Shown piece after piece: positions 1 to 8,738 of a DNA stretch of 64,000 nucleotides (its first letter is position 1; every line of letters begins with the position of its first letter). Both the position numbers and the translations under genes were made by a program. Source of the DNA: JAQUOA01 sp037443785 (GTDB lineage Bacteria; Bacteroidota; Ignavibacteria; UBA10030; UBA8401); assembly GCA_037443785.1 (NCBI GenBank), contig JBBINR010000004.1:62001-126000 (forward strand), written 5' to 3'. Under the pieces are notes generated by a model that saw only the letters and a program-made list of their open reading frames with translations, was not told the origin of the DNA and did no database searches.

Positions 1-143
1 ATGACATCAATTCCGGCATCATCAAGTAATCGTGCGGTCGTAAAATCGTATGCAGTCAACACGGCGATCTTTTCGCCTTTTTGTTTCATCGCCAAAATTG
101 TTTTGGTCGTAATTCTTTTATAGTCGGATGATTGTGTGCTCAT
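1..143 (-). CDS. panB: PanB, 3-methyl-2-oxobutanoate hydroxymethyltransferase (N-terminal part, cut by window edge)
   Basis: Only the first 47 codons lie inside the window; the reading frame stays open to base 1. Translation from the ATG at 143-141 contains the PanB N-terminal signature KGEKIAVLTAYDFTTARLLD followed by DAGID. PanB adds a hydroxymethyl group from methylene-tetrahydrofolate to 2-oxoisovalerate, the first committed step of pantothenate synthesis in the cytoplasm. The start overlaps the stop of the upstream lipoyl-type transferase gene by four bases (ATGA), so the two are probably translationally coupled at the end of the lipid A operon. The family call is firm despite the short fragment. 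Confidence 0.85.
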   Translation of the reverse strand, partial: MSTQSSDYKRITTKTILAMKQKGEKIAVLTAYDFTTARLLDDAGIDV

Positions 144-913
144 ACTACTTCCTTGATAAAGTGACGAAGTTTAATTCTCCATTCTTCTTCGAATCCTTTT
201 ACAACCGCCTCTGCAGCGTCATCAAATGAAACTTTTTGATGCATGATCGATTCAAGATCAATCGTTTTTCGCTCAAAATCCTCTTGTATCCTCGTAATAA
301 CTTTCGAATCGGACACGTTGAAATAATCGGTAAGTTTTTTATGCTCGGGTCCTAATAAGATCGACCCATGCTGAAGCACCACTTCCGGATATTCGGCTGA
401 ACTAAATCGGCGTTGCGCGCTGCCTACTAATTTTCTTCCCTCGAATTGGATTTCATACCGCGCAGAACTGGCAAAGCACGGAAATGATTCTGCATTTTTA
501 TAGAGTGTCGGAAAATGCGGCTGAGATGACTCCATTCCGATCATAGGATGGAATTTTCTAAGTCCAGAAACTAATGCCTGACTAATTTCGGAATAAATTT
601 TGTTCACACTTTTTCCCTCGGCAAACATTACAATACTATACGTTATCTCGTTTGCATGAAGAATTGCTCTTCCACCAGTTGGCCTTCGAACGACATCAAC
701 ACCATCCCGTTGGCATTGATTACCATTAACATCCGTTTCTTTTTGATTGTATCCCAATGAAATTGCCCAGGGAGTCCATCCATAGATTCTGATCGTCGGA
801 GGAATTTCCTGCCGCTGCAGTTTCATCGCAAGATCTTCATCATACTTCATATTAAAAATACCGGAATGAAATCCGGTATTTATTAATTGCCACTGATCAC
901 TATTATATATCAT
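140..913 (-). CDS. LipM/LplA-like octanoyl- or lipoate-protein transferase
   Basis: A 257-residue protein of the biotin/lipoate protein ligase fold. Visible signatures are RRPTGGRAILH at residues 76-86, then E-I-TYS, and PCF with Cys146 followed by S-ARYEI and GRKLVGSAQRR. The Cys in the PCF context, with the GRKLVGSAQ and QHGSILL segments, matches LipM-type octanoyltransferases, which move octanoate from acyl carrier protein to GcvH or other lipoyl domains through a Cys acyl-enzyme. A lipoate ligase (LplA) role cannot be excluded. It sits between lpxA and panB with an 11-bp gap and a 4-bp overlap, so it is probably co-transcribed with the envelope operon. Confidence 0.8.
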   Translation of the reverse strand: MIYNSDQWQLINTGFHSGIFNMKYDEDLAMKLQRQEIPPTIRIYGWTPWAISLGYNQKETDVNGNQCQRDGVDVVRRPTGGRAILHANEITYSIVMFAEGKSVNKIYSEISQALVSGLRKFHPMIGMESSQPHFPTLYKNAESFPCFASSARYEIQFEGRKLVGSAQRRFSSAEYPEVVLQHGSILLGPEHKKLTDYFNVSDSKVITRIQEDFERKTIDLESIMHQKVSFDDAAEAVVKGFEEEWRIKLRHFIKEVV

Positions 914-924
914 GGGATATTCAT

Positions 925-1707
925 TTAATGAGCAGCAATGATTCCGCGTTTTGCTTCAGCCACAAAATCAATCAGACTTTGAACTTCCGGTGTGATTTTT
1001 ACTGCGGCTTTAATTTTTTCAATTCCTTGGCTGACATTAAGATTGGAAAGATATAAAACACGATAAGCATCATTTAATGAATCAATCGCCTCCTGCGTAA
1101 AGCCGCGACGTTTCAAGCCGATAATATTTAATCGCTCAAAACACAACGGATCACGACCGGCCATAATATACGGCGGGACATCTTTAATAACGCGAAATCC
1201 GCCGCCAATCATTGTATGAGCACCGACAGTGACAAACTGATGAATAACCGTCGCACCACCAATGATCGCCCAATCGTGAATTGTAACGTGACCGGCAAGT
1301 TGAACAGCATTTGCAATAATTACGTTGTTCCCGACAATACAATCATGTGCGACGTGCATGTATGCCATCAATAAACAATTGCTGCCAACGGTAGATTTTC
1401 CATGGGCAATAGTGCCTCGATTAAGCGTACAAAATTCACGCACTGTCGTGTTATCACCAAGTTCGAATAACGTTGGTTCATTTTTATATTTTAAATCCTG
1501 AGGTGCGGTAGACACAGCAGCACCTTTGTGAATGATGCACCTCTTACCGATGCGTGCCCCGTTTGCCACAAGAACATGCGGGCCGATTTCTGTCCCCTCA
1601 CCGACAACAACATCATCTTCGACGATTGAAAATGGACCAACACTTACACCGTCAGCAAGTTCAGCTTTCCTGCTGACGATGGCGGTTGGATGAATATTTG
1701 TGCTCAT
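925..1707 (-). CDS. lpxA: LpxA, acyl-ACP--UDP-N-acetylglucosamine O-acyltransferase
   Basis: A 260-residue left-handed beta-helix protein of normal LpxA length. Hexapeptide repeats run from IHPTAIVSRKAEL to about residue 185, followed by the helical C-terminal domain (FERLNIIGLKRRGF). The catalytic His context MAYMHVAHDC is present. LpxA transfers an R-3-hydroxyacyl chain from ACP to the 3-OH of UDP-GlcNAc, the first step of lipid A synthesis. It lies 22 bp downstream of the lpxC-fabZ fusion in the same transcription unit. The nearby fabZ and lpxD make the assignment to lipid A synthesis unambiguous. Confidence 0.97.
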   Translation of the reverse strand: MSTNIHPTAIVSRKAELADGVSVGPFSIVEDDVVVGEGTEIGPHVLVANGARIGKRCIIHKGAAVSTAPQDLKYKNEPTLFELGDNTTVREFCTLNRGTIAHGKSTVGSNCLLMAYMHVAHDCIVGNNVIIANAVQLAGHVTIHDWAIIGGATVIHQFVTVGAHTMIGGGFRVIKDVPPYIMAGRDPLCFERLNIIGLKRRGFTQEAIDSLNDAYRVLYLSNLNVSQGIEKIKAAVKITPEVQSLIDFVAEAKRGIIAAH

Positions 1708-1729
1708 AATAATTTTCTGTTTAGAAATT

Positions 1730-3148
1730 CTACTTTGAACTGCTTCCTTTAGGACGATCGACGACGGTCGCCATCAACTCTGCTTCGCAGACAAGCTGTC
1801 CATCGACATATGCTTTTCCAAAGATTACGCAAATTTTGCTGCGGCGATTTACCATCGACACATCAAAAACCAATTGATCACCAGGATGAACCGTCTTTCG
1901 GAATTTTGCATTATTAATTCCCATAAAGAATACCAACTTATCTTCCTGATCTGTTGAACCATCCAATAGCAGTACGCCACCGGCCTGAGCCATTCCTTCG
2001 ATAATTAACACTCCGGGCATCACCGGTGCACCGGGAAAATGTCCGGGAAAAAATGGTTCGTTAAATGTCACGTTCTTAATGCCGACGATTCTTTCACCAA
2101 GTTTGAAATCGACGATTTTATCAACAAGCAGGAAAGGATGACGATGCGGAAGAATTCGTTGAAGCGCATTCGTGTCGAACACAACTCCTTCCTTCTTCTC
2201 GTGCTGATATTTTTTTATTATTTTTTTCTGTTGATATAATTTGCGGACAACTTTTGCAAATTCCACATTTGCAGCATGTCCGGGACGAGCGGCAAGGATC
2301 TGACCTTTAATTGGAACACCGATCAAGGCAAGATCGCCGATCATGTCCAATAGTTTATGTCGCGCCGGCTCGTTCTTAAAATATAATTGCTTTTTGTTCA
2401 ACGGTTGTCCGTGAGCACCAAGGAAAAGAGATTCCTTGATTCCAAGTTTATCAGCAAGCCGCTTTAATTCATCATCACCCATTTCCCGGTCTGCGATAAC
2501 AATAGCATTGTCAAGCGTTCCGCCTTTGATGAGGCCTGCTTCACGAAGTTGTTCGACTTCATGAAGGAAACAAAACGTCCGGCACATCGAAAATTCCGGT
2601 ACAAATTCTTTTTCGAGATCAAACAAACCGGTGTGCTGACTGCCAAGCGCGGGATTATTGTAATCAACCATCACCGTAATTCTGAAATCATCAGTCGGAA
2701 GGGCGACAATTTGTACGCCACGAGCTTCGTCTTTATATTCAATCGCCTGATCAATGACAAGGTAATCTTTCGGTGCATCCTGGACTTCAAAGCCAGCCTG
2801 CTGAAGAACTTCAACGTATGGTTTTGCACTCCCATCGCCAATGGGGGGCTCAATGCCGTCAAGATCGATAATGATGTTATCAATTTGCAACCCAACGACA
2901 GCAGCAAGAACATGTTCCGTTGTATGCACACGCACGTCACCAATTCCCAGCGTCGTTCCCCGCGCTACATCGACAACATGGTCGACATCCGCTGGAACTT
3001 CCGGTGAGCCATCAACATCAACGCGGCGAAAACGGATTCCATAATTTTCCGGTGCGGGACGAAATGTCATCGTGCAATTTGTTCCGGTATGCAATCCAAC
3101 TCCGGAAAGAGAGACAGGTTTTTTAATTGTTCGTTGCTGAACGAGCAT
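1730..3148 (-). CDS. lpxC-fabZ: Bifunctional LpxC (UDP-3-O-acyl-GlcNAc deacetylase) - FabZ (3-hydroxyacyl-ACP dehydratase)
   Basis: A 472-residue fusion. Residues 1 to about 305 are LpxC: HTTEHVLAA places zinc ligand His79, and HKLLDMIGDLAL plus the AARPGHAANV segment give His264, Asp268 and His291. A Lys-rich linker (about 305-325) leads to FabZ, with LPHRHPFLLVD at 333-343, FFPGHFPG with catalytic His370, and GVLIIEGMAQ with Glu384. LpxC commits UDP-acyl-GlcNAc to lipid A; FabZ dehydrates hydroxyacyl-ACP in fatty-acid elongation, so both act on the shared hydroxyacyl-ACP pool. This fusion is known from Bacteroidota and relatives and is one reason for placing the organism in the FCB group. 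It follows lpxD by 12 bp. Confidence 0.97.
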   Translation of the reverse strand: MLVQQRTIKKPVSLSGVGLHTGTNCTMTFRPAPENYGIRFRRVDVDGSPEVPADVDHVVDVARGTTLGIGDVRVHTTEHVLAAVVGLQIDNIIIDLDGIEPPIGDGSAKPYVEVLQQAGFEVQDAPKDYLVIDQAIEYKDEARGVQIVALPTDDFRITVMVDYNNPALGSQHTGLFDLEKEFVPEFSMCRTFCFLHEVEQLREAGLIKGGTLDNAIVIADREMGDDELKRLADKLGIKESLFLGAHGQPLNKKQLYFKNEPARHKLLDMIGDLALIGVPIKGQILAARPGHAANVEFAKVVRKLYQQKKIIKKYQHEKKEGVVFDTNALQRILPHRHPFLLVDKIVDFKLGERIVGIKNVTFNEPFFPGHFPGAPVMPGVLIIEGMAQAGGVLLLDGSTDQEDKLVFFMGINNAKFRKTVHPGDQLVFDVSMVNRRSKICVIFGKAYVDGQLVCEAELMATVVDRPKGSSSK

Positions 3149-3160
3149 TATACCTCCATA

Positions 3161-4222
3161 TTACTTTTTCATTTTTTTAATTTCTTCTTCAAGTGCTTGA
3201 ATTTTTTGTTGCATGCCGCGAATTTCAAAAAGCAATTCAGGCAGTTGCGATGCCGCGCCTTGCATCCTTCGCCATTTTCGCGCATCCTTTGCCGGATATC
3301 CCATGTACGTTTCACCCGGAACGTCAAGATTGCCGCTGATGCCTGAATGCCCTCCGATTTTTACATCATCGGCTGTAAAAATATGCCCGGTGACGGAAAC
3401 ATTTCCGCCGATCATATTTCTATTCCCAATCTTTGTGCTTCCCGCAACAACAGATGCTCCGGCGATTACCGTATCTTCACCCACGGTAACATTATGTGCG
3501 ATCTGCACCATATTGTCCAGTTTTGTTCCTCGTTTCACACGAGTTTCACCAAGCGTCGCCCGATCGATGCACGCATTCACTTGAATCTCAACATCATCCT
3601 CAATCACGACAATTCCTAGCTGCGGAATCTTTTGATACGTTTTATCTTTTTTTGGAGCGAATCCAAAACCGTCGCCGCCAATAACAGCACCGGGTTGAAT
3701 GATAACGCGATTCCCTATCACACATTCTTCGCGAATAACAACTTGCGGATAAAATATGCAATCATTTCCAACAGATACATCACGACCAATAACAACATGG
3801 GGATGGAGTGTTGTATTGTTGCCAACAATAGTTTTCTCTCCAATGACCACATAAGCGCCGATGGAACAATCTTTTCCAATTGTTGCCGAAGGATGAATAA
3901 TTGCCGTCGGATGAATTCCTCTTTCCGTATCGGTTTTGCGCGGAATGAATTTGCTGATCGCCAGAACGAATGCAGAATACGGATCTTCAAGCTTTATAAT
4001 TGCGGGAGGAAGACGATGGTGTTTTGATTGATCAAAATTTTTAGGAACAAGAACCGCAGAGGCAGCAGTACTGTCGATATATTTTTCGTATTTCGGATTC
4101 GCTATGAATGAAAGCATTCCGGCTTTCGCTTCTTCAATCTTCGCCACACCGGTAATCTGGATATTTTCGTCGCCGAGAACATCCCCTTCAAGCATCGCAG
4201 CAATATTTTTTACTGTAATCAT
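3161..4222 (-). CDS. lpxD: LpxD, UDP-3-O-(3-hydroxyacyl)glucosamine N-acyltransferase
   Basis: From ATG 4222 the protein has 353 residues: an N-terminal uridine-binding domain (AGMLSFIANPKYEKY), a long run of hexapeptide repeats, and a C-terminal coiled-coil helix ending in Lys-rich sequence. The catalytic His context QIAHNVTVGEDT is present. LpxD adds the second hydroxyacyl chain, to the 2-amino group of UDP-3-acyl-GlcN. A TTG nine bases upstream (4231) is in frame but lies against a strong hairpin, so the ATG is preferred. The gene is preceded at once by a terminator-like hairpin, which suggests its level is tuned separately from the upstream OmpH genes. Confidence 0.95.
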   Translation of the reverse strand: MITVKNIAAMLEGDVLGDENIQITGVAKIEEAKAGMLSFIANPKYEKYIDSTAASAVLVPKNFDQSKHHRLPPAIIKLEDPYSAFVLAISKFIPRKTDTERGIHPTAIIHPSATIGKDCSIGAYVVIGEKTIVGNNTTLHPHVVIGRDVSVGNDCIFYPQVVIREECVIGNRVIIQPGAVIGGDGFGFAPKKDKTYQKIPQLGIVVIEDDVEIQVNACIDRATLGETRVKRGTKLDNMVQIAHNVTVGEDTVIAGASVVAGSTKIGNRNMIGGNVSVTGHIFTADDVKIGGHSGISGNLDVPGETYMGYPAKDARKWRRMQGAASQLPELLFEIRGMQQKIQALEEEIKKMKK

Positions 4223-4232
4223 TAGAAACAAA

Positions 4233-4254
4233 AACGAGGTCTAACGACCTCGTT
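4233..4254 (-). terminator. Perfect 9-bp hairpin with T-rich tail between an ompH-like gene and lpxD
   Basis: Arms aacgaggtc (4233-4241) and gacctcgtt (4246-4254) pair perfectly around a 4-base loop. Read on the minus strand the stem is followed by TTTGTTTCT, the look of an intrinsic terminator. It begins 4 bases after the OmpH stop codon and ends 10 bases before the lpxD ATG, so it occupies the space where an lpxD ribosome-binding site would be. Confidence 0.6.
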
Positions 4255-4258
4255 ACAT

Positions 4259-4771
4259 TTACTTCTGTTGAAGTTTCGTTAATACTTTTTGTGTTAGATC
4301 ATGTTTTGTATTGGCATAAAGCAATAATGTGGAACTGCTCCGGTCGACAACATAATCATATCCTTCTTCATCAGCAACATCTTTCACTGCCTTGAACATT
4401 TTCTCCTGAATGGGCTTCATCAATTCATTCTGTTTGGTGAACAATTCACCATTTGTTCCGAATTTTTGATTTCGATAATCAACCAGCCCTTTATCAAGAT
4501 CTTGCAGTTCTTTCTCGACTTCCGCACGACGTTTATCGGACATGATCAATTTTCGTTTATCGTAGTCTTCAACTTTACGCTGAATTTCCGATCCCATTCG
4601 GTTCAATTCTGCCTGCCATTCAGATGTCATGCCATCCAATTGCTTTTGCGCATCCTGGGCTTCGGGAAGTTGTTCCATGATCGTCGAGGAATTGATATAG
4701 GCAATTTTTGTCTGTGCTTGTGCTGCCATGGCAAAACAGGCGATCAGAGCTAACAATATTCTGCTTTTCAT
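4259..4771 (-). CDS. OmpH/Skp-family periplasmic chaperone (second copy)
   Basis: A 170-residue secreted protein with signal peptide MKSRILLALIACFAMAAQAQ and then KIAYINSSTIMEQLPEAQDA, the start typical of OmpH/Skp. The middle (residues about 40-120) is charged and helical, consistent with the coiled-coil tentacles of Skp. Skp holds unfolded outer-membrane proteins for the Bam complex. It is the downstream member of a tandem pair with the gene at 4818-5336, from which it has diverged. The adjacent bamA supports a role in outer-membrane protein assembly. Confidence 0.88.
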   Translation of the reverse strand: MKSRILLALIACFAMAAQAQTKIAYINSSTIMEQLPEAQDAQKQLDGMTSEWQAELNRMGSEIQRKVEDYDKRKLIMSDKRRAEVEKELQDLDKGLVDYRNQKFGTNGELFTKQNELMKPIQEKMFKAVKDVADEEGYDYVVDRSSSTLLLYANTKHDLTQKVLTKLQQK

Positions 4772-4817
4772 CGATCTTCTTCCTTCAATTATTCACGACA
4801 TAAAAGACAATAGAAGA

Positions 4818-5336
4818 TTATTTACCGCCGCGCTTTAAAAAAATAACAACATCGGGTGTATAATCATACACTGGATCTGCATACAACAACGGAACATCGG
4901 TTGCCTTGTCAAACACAAATGACAATTTTTTATCTTTCGCTACTTTTTCAATTGCTTTAAAAACTTTATCCTGAATAGGTTTCATAATCTTTTCACGTTG
5001 CGTAGCAAGTTCTTGCTGCTTCTCCGTGCGATACTGATTGAGTTTTTGTTCTTCATCAACCAGTTCTTTTTGTTTTGCCTGTTTTGCCGATTCGTTCAGC
5101 ATATTTGCTTGCTTCTGGTATTCTTCATATTTCGATTGAAGCGCATCAGAACGTTTCTTTATCTCATCTTGCCAGGAATTAACAAGGGCTTCTAACTTTT
5201 GTTGGGATTCCTTTGCTTCCGGAAGTTCACTGATAATCTTTTCAGAGTTCACATAACCGATCTTTAATGGGCTTTGTGCAAATCCGACAGCGGCAACAAA
5301 ACAAACAAGTAATAATGTGTTAAGTATTTTTTTCAC
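4818..5336 (-). CDS. OmpH/Skp-family periplasmic chaperone (first copy)
   Basis: A 172-residue protein with signal peptide ending GFAQ and the mature start PLKIGYVNSEKIISELPEAK. A Lys/Glu/Gln-rich helical body (SKYEEYQKQANMLNESAKQA and on) predicts the coiled-coil arms of Skp. It lies 38 bp after bamA and 46 bp before its paralog. Tandem Skp-like genes behind bamA are common in Bacteroidota; two copies may serve different clients, but that is inference. Confidence 0.88.
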   Translation of the reverse strand: MKKILNTLLLVCFVAAVGFAQSPLKIGYVNSEKIISELPEAKESQQKLEALVNSWQDEIKKRSDALQSKYEEYQKQANMLNESAKQAKQKELVDEEQKLNQYRTEKQQELATQREKIMKPIQDKVFKAIEKVAKDKKLSFVFDKATDVPLLYADPVYDYTPDVVIFLKRGGK

Positions 5337-5374
5337 AACGACCTCGTAAATTTAATTCGTGATAGAATAATTAA

Positions 5375-7732
5375 TTAAAATCCTTTGCCAAATTGGAAAT
5401 GGAATTTCCATCCTGAAGGTGTTTTCCCCCCCGGTAAAACGTTATCGTAACCGTAGCCATAATCAAAACCAAGTAATCCTATGGGATTAATTAACAGTCG
5501 GGCACCGAATCCGGCTGATCGCTTAAGATCAAACCATTCTGTCTTATCCAAATTCTCCCAGACATTACCAGCTTCTGCGAATGCAAGAAAATAAATCGGA
5601 ATTGGATTAAGTGCAACGTTAAAACGTAATTCCACAGTATGTTTTGCCATGGTTGTCGTAAGCACTGTTCTTCCACCAACCAAGCCGTCGTCATATCCGC
5701 GAAGTGGAGTTGTTGCAATCTGCCCTAATCCAGTTCCGCCCATATAGAATGCTTCGATTGGCGGGATATATGAATTTTTATCCCACGGAAAAATTGCCCC
5801 AATTTGAGTTCCAAAATATAACGCTACCTTCTGGCTGTTTAACACCGGAGTATACCAGTCCGCAGACAAAATATGTTTATTGTATTGAGCAGTTCCCGGG
5901 AGCAGCGGCGCGCCGGCAATTTCAGTGAACAATGATATGTTACTTCCTTGAGTCGGAAAAAGAGGACTGTTGACACTACTGCGGGAAATGACTTGAGAAA
6001 GACTGAACTGACTCGTAACACCAGGTTTGCCATAATAATATGATGTACTGGACGAAAAAACTTCGAGTTGTTGGAAACGGAACGTCCAGTTCACACTAAA
6101 ATAATCATCAGGGAATTTAAGACGTCGGCCAACACTGATAGAACCACCTCGCTGACTGATCGCATAATAATAGTCCTGCTTCGTATCATATACACTGAAT
6201 CCAAACGACGTCGGCGTATCGTACACCCATGGCTCGCGGAATGAAATTGAAAAAGTTCGATACCGGCTTCCTTCGCCAAACTGCCAATCAAAATTCAAGA
6301 TTTGACCGCCGCCGCCGGAAAACGGTTCGGTAATATCAAAATTATTAAATGTTAACCCAAGCGCTCCCGTTGCGCCAAACGCGCCGCTGTAACCGACGGA
6401 GGCATTGAACGTATCGCTTGATTTTTCTTCAACGTCAAACACGACATCAACATTTTTGTCATCGACAAATTTCGTATCGGGTTTAATTTTTTCCGGATTG
6501 AAGTAATTCAAAACAGAAAGTTGTCGGATGCTTCTAATAATATTGGAGCGACTGAAATAATCGCCGGGACGCACATACAATTCACGCCGAATCACACGTT
6601 CCTGCGTTTTGGTGTTTCCACGAATATCCACACTGGCAACTTTAAATTGATTGCGTTCACGCATGCGAATAAGAACGTCGATGCTGTCTTCACCAACTTT
6701 GGTTTCTTCTGTCTCACTGTTATACGTCAAATAACCGTTATCCAGATAGAGTGATGCAACATCCGATTGTTCCTCATTTCCTTTGAGATTTCTTTCAAAC
6801 TTTTCGAGATCATAAATCTCGCCTTTCGTAAAACCAAGATGAGCATTCAAGACATCGGAAGTAAAAACTGTGTTTCCTTCCCATGCAATATTTCTAATTT
6901 TATACTGCGGGCCCTCATGCAGGAATAATTTTAGAGTAATGCTCTCTTCATTCTTTTCAAACACAATGGAATCGCTTAACAATTCTGCATCGCGAAAACC
7001 ATTTTTTTTGTAGAATTCAATAAGCTTCTTCTTTGCCTCGTCGTATTTTTTTGTTTCTAACTTCCCCGTACGCCAAAATTTCCACCATTTTTTAATATGA
7101 ATATCGGGCAGTTCACCGATCAGATCGTCGTCTTCAAAAGCCTTATTACCAAAAATTTGAATATCACGAATCCGCGCATCTGTCCCTTCATTAACCGTCA
7201 ATTTGAGAATCTGACGACCGCGGGCTTCGTCACCTGCGGCAGGAATAAGTTCCGAAACAATCTCTGCCTGTAAATATCCTTCTTCTTCGTACGCTTTCTT
7301 AATAATCTTGATGATCCTGCTGATTTCTTGCGGAGAAATTATTTGCCCCTTTGTCATATTGATTTTTTTATCAAGATCGTCTGAACTAATTTCATCGTTT
7401 CCGCTGTACTCTACTTTTTCAAGACGCGCCTGTTCAATTACTTTGATAAGAATATAGACACCGTCACCCACAAAACTTTCAGCTTCGAGTTCAACATTTG
7501 AAAAAATCCGAAGATTCCACAATCGATTAATCGCATTGCGTGTTTGTTCACCGGGAACAGAAATTTCATCGCCAATTTTAAGGCCGGAATTGCCGATGAT
7601 CGCCGCAGGTTCGGAAAGTTTATTTCCCGTAACCGATATTCCGAGAATCTTGTATTGCTTTGGCTGAAAGGTTGATTGACCAAACACCAAACTGCTGACA
7701 CACAACAATAGTGCAAAAAGATATATTTTCAC
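5375..7732 (-). CDS. bamA: BamA, outer membrane protein assembly factor
   Basis: A protein of about 785 residues with signal peptide KIYLFALLLCVSSLVFGQ, a series of POTRA-type repeats (for example ILGISVTGNKL, YSGNDEISSDDL and VASVDIRGNTKTQERVIRRE) and a C-terminal 16-strand-type barrel from about residue 420 ending in FHFQFGKGF. BamA inserts beta-barrel proteins into the outer membrane. Start choice: the frame is open to a GTG at 7765 that overlaps uppS by 17 bases, but the GTG at 7732 puts the signal peptide at the very N-terminus and clears uppS, so it is preferred. Confidence 0.95.
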   Translation of the reverse strand: MKIYLFALLLCVSSLVFGQSTFQPKQYKILGISVTGNKLSEPAAIIGNSGLKIGDEISVPGEQTRNAINRLWNLRIFSNVELEAESFVGDGVYILIKVIEQARLEKVEYSGNDEISSDDLDKKINMTKGQIISPQEISRIIKIIKKAYEEEGYLQAEIVSELIPAAGDEARGRQILKLTVNEGTDARIRDIQIFGNKAFEDDDLIGELPDIHIKKWWKFWRTGKLETKKYDEAKKKLIEFYKKNGFRDAELLSDSIVFEKNEESITLKLFLHEGPQYKIRNIAWEGNTVFTSDVLNAHLGFTKGEIYDLEKFERNLKGNEEQSDVASLYLDNGYLTYNSETEETKVGEDSIDVLIRMRERNQFKVASVDIRGNTKTQERVIRRELYVRPGDYFSRSNIIRSIRQLSVLNYFNPEKIKPDTKFVDDKNVDVVFDVEEKSSDTFNASVGYSGAFGATGALGLTFNNFDITEPFSGGGGQILNFDWQFGEGSRYRTFSISFREPWVYDTPTSFGFSVYDTKQDYYYAISQRGGSISVGRRLKFPDDYFSVNWTFRFQQLEVFSSSTSYYYGKPGVTSQFSLSQVISRSSVNSPLFPTQGSNISLFTEIAGAPLLPGTAQYNKHILSADWYTPVLNSQKVALYFGTQIGAIFPWDKNSYIPPIEAFYMGGTGLGQIATTPLRGYDDGLVGGRTVLTTTMAKHTVELRFNVALNPIPIYFLAFAEAGNVWENLDKTEWFDLKRSAGFGARLLINPIGLLGFDYGYGYDNVLPGGKTPSGWKFHFQFGKGF

Positions 7733-7748
7733 GTTTTTTCTTGTATAA

Positions 7749-8591
7749 TTAAAGGCCTGAAACACTTTTGATCAAACGGCGCATGTAGTTTTTGGAAGTT
7801 TTTGCTGAAGGTGAATCAAGTTGCTCGCTTACCAAACCGAACCGCCGCTCCCGGCGTTGAAAGGATTCTATCGCTTCATAGAGTTGTTTACGACGAAAAT
7901 CGGGCCAGAAAATATCAGTTACGTACATTTCCGAATATGCCAGCTGCCACAAAAGAAAATTACTGATCCTCAATTCTCCGCTCGTTCTCACCAAAAGATC
8001 GGGATCCGGAACATCTTTTGTTGCAAGATTTTTCGAAATGATCTCGTCGTTGATCATCTCCGGTTCCAATGTTCCCGCTTTTACATCGTCGGCTATTTTT
8101 TTTATCGCATTGGTAATATCCCAACGCCCGCTGTAACTTAATGCAAGTACCAATGTTAAACCGGTATTGTTTTTCGTCAAGTCGATAGCATCAAGAAATT
8201 CATCCTGTACATCTTGCGGAAGCGAGGAAAAATCACCGATCGTTTTCAGACGTACATTATTTTTATGAAGATTATCACATTCATCACGCAGTGAACTTAA
8301 TAACAGTCTCATTAGAATTGAAACTTCTTCCTTCGGACGATTCCAGTTTTCCGTAGAAAAAGTATACAGCGTAAGATATCTCACCCCAATTTGACCGCAC
8401 GCTTCAACGATATCGCGAACAGAATTTACACCTTCGTGATGCCCTGCAACCCTCGGTAGCGCTCTTTTTTTTGCCCACCGCCCATTCCCGTCCATAATGA
8501 TCGCAATGTGCTGTGGAATGGATCCATTCTTTTGAAGATGTTCCTGAAGCTTCCTATTCTGACCCGTTGAACGAGTCATTCCTTTTGCCAA
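7749..8591 (-). CDS. uppS: UppS, isoprenyl (undecaprenyl) diphosphate synthase
   Basis: About 280 residues, normal for cis-prenyltransferases. IAIIMDGNGRWAKKR carries the catalytic Asp, followed by GHHEG, TLYTFSTENWNRP and the C-terminal DLLVRTSGELRISNFLLW and FWPDF. The enzyme extends farnesyl diphosphate to the C55 carrier used for peptidoglycan and O-antigen. It is the first gene of the minus-strand envelope run. Two starts are possible: TTG at 8591, with AGAGG seven bases upstream, or ATG at 8579, where the purine-rich sequence touches the codon. I keep the TTG but am unsure. Confidence 0.96.
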   Translation of the reverse strand: MAKGMTRSTGQNRKLQEHLQKNGSIPQHIAIIMDGNGRWAKKRALPRVAGHHEGVNSVRDIVEACGQIGVRYLTLYTFSTENWNRPKEEVSILMRLLLSSLRDECDNLHKNNVRLKTIGDFSSLPQDVQDEFLDAIDLTKNNTGLTLVLALSYSGRWDITNAIKKIADDVKAGTLEPEMINDEIISKNLATKDVPDPDLLVRTSGELRISNFLLWQLAYSEMYVTDIFWPDFRRKQLYEAIESFQRRERRFGLVSEQLDSPSAKTSKNYMRRLIKSVSGL

Positions 8592-8738
8592 AATTCGCCT
8601 CTCACTGATGAAAAAATAAAAACCAAGACAACGATCCTAAAAAATCCAATTTTGCTGGTTAAAGATACTCTTTTATGACTTGAATATCAACGGTGGCTTT
8701 TTTTTCTTCCTAACAAACAACTAAGTATATTAGACGTA

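Noticed and set aside
2549..4027. Plus-strand ORFs of 120-150 codons opposite lpxC-fabZ and lpxD
   Set aside because: They lie fully inside well supported essential genes and show no recognisable protein pattern.
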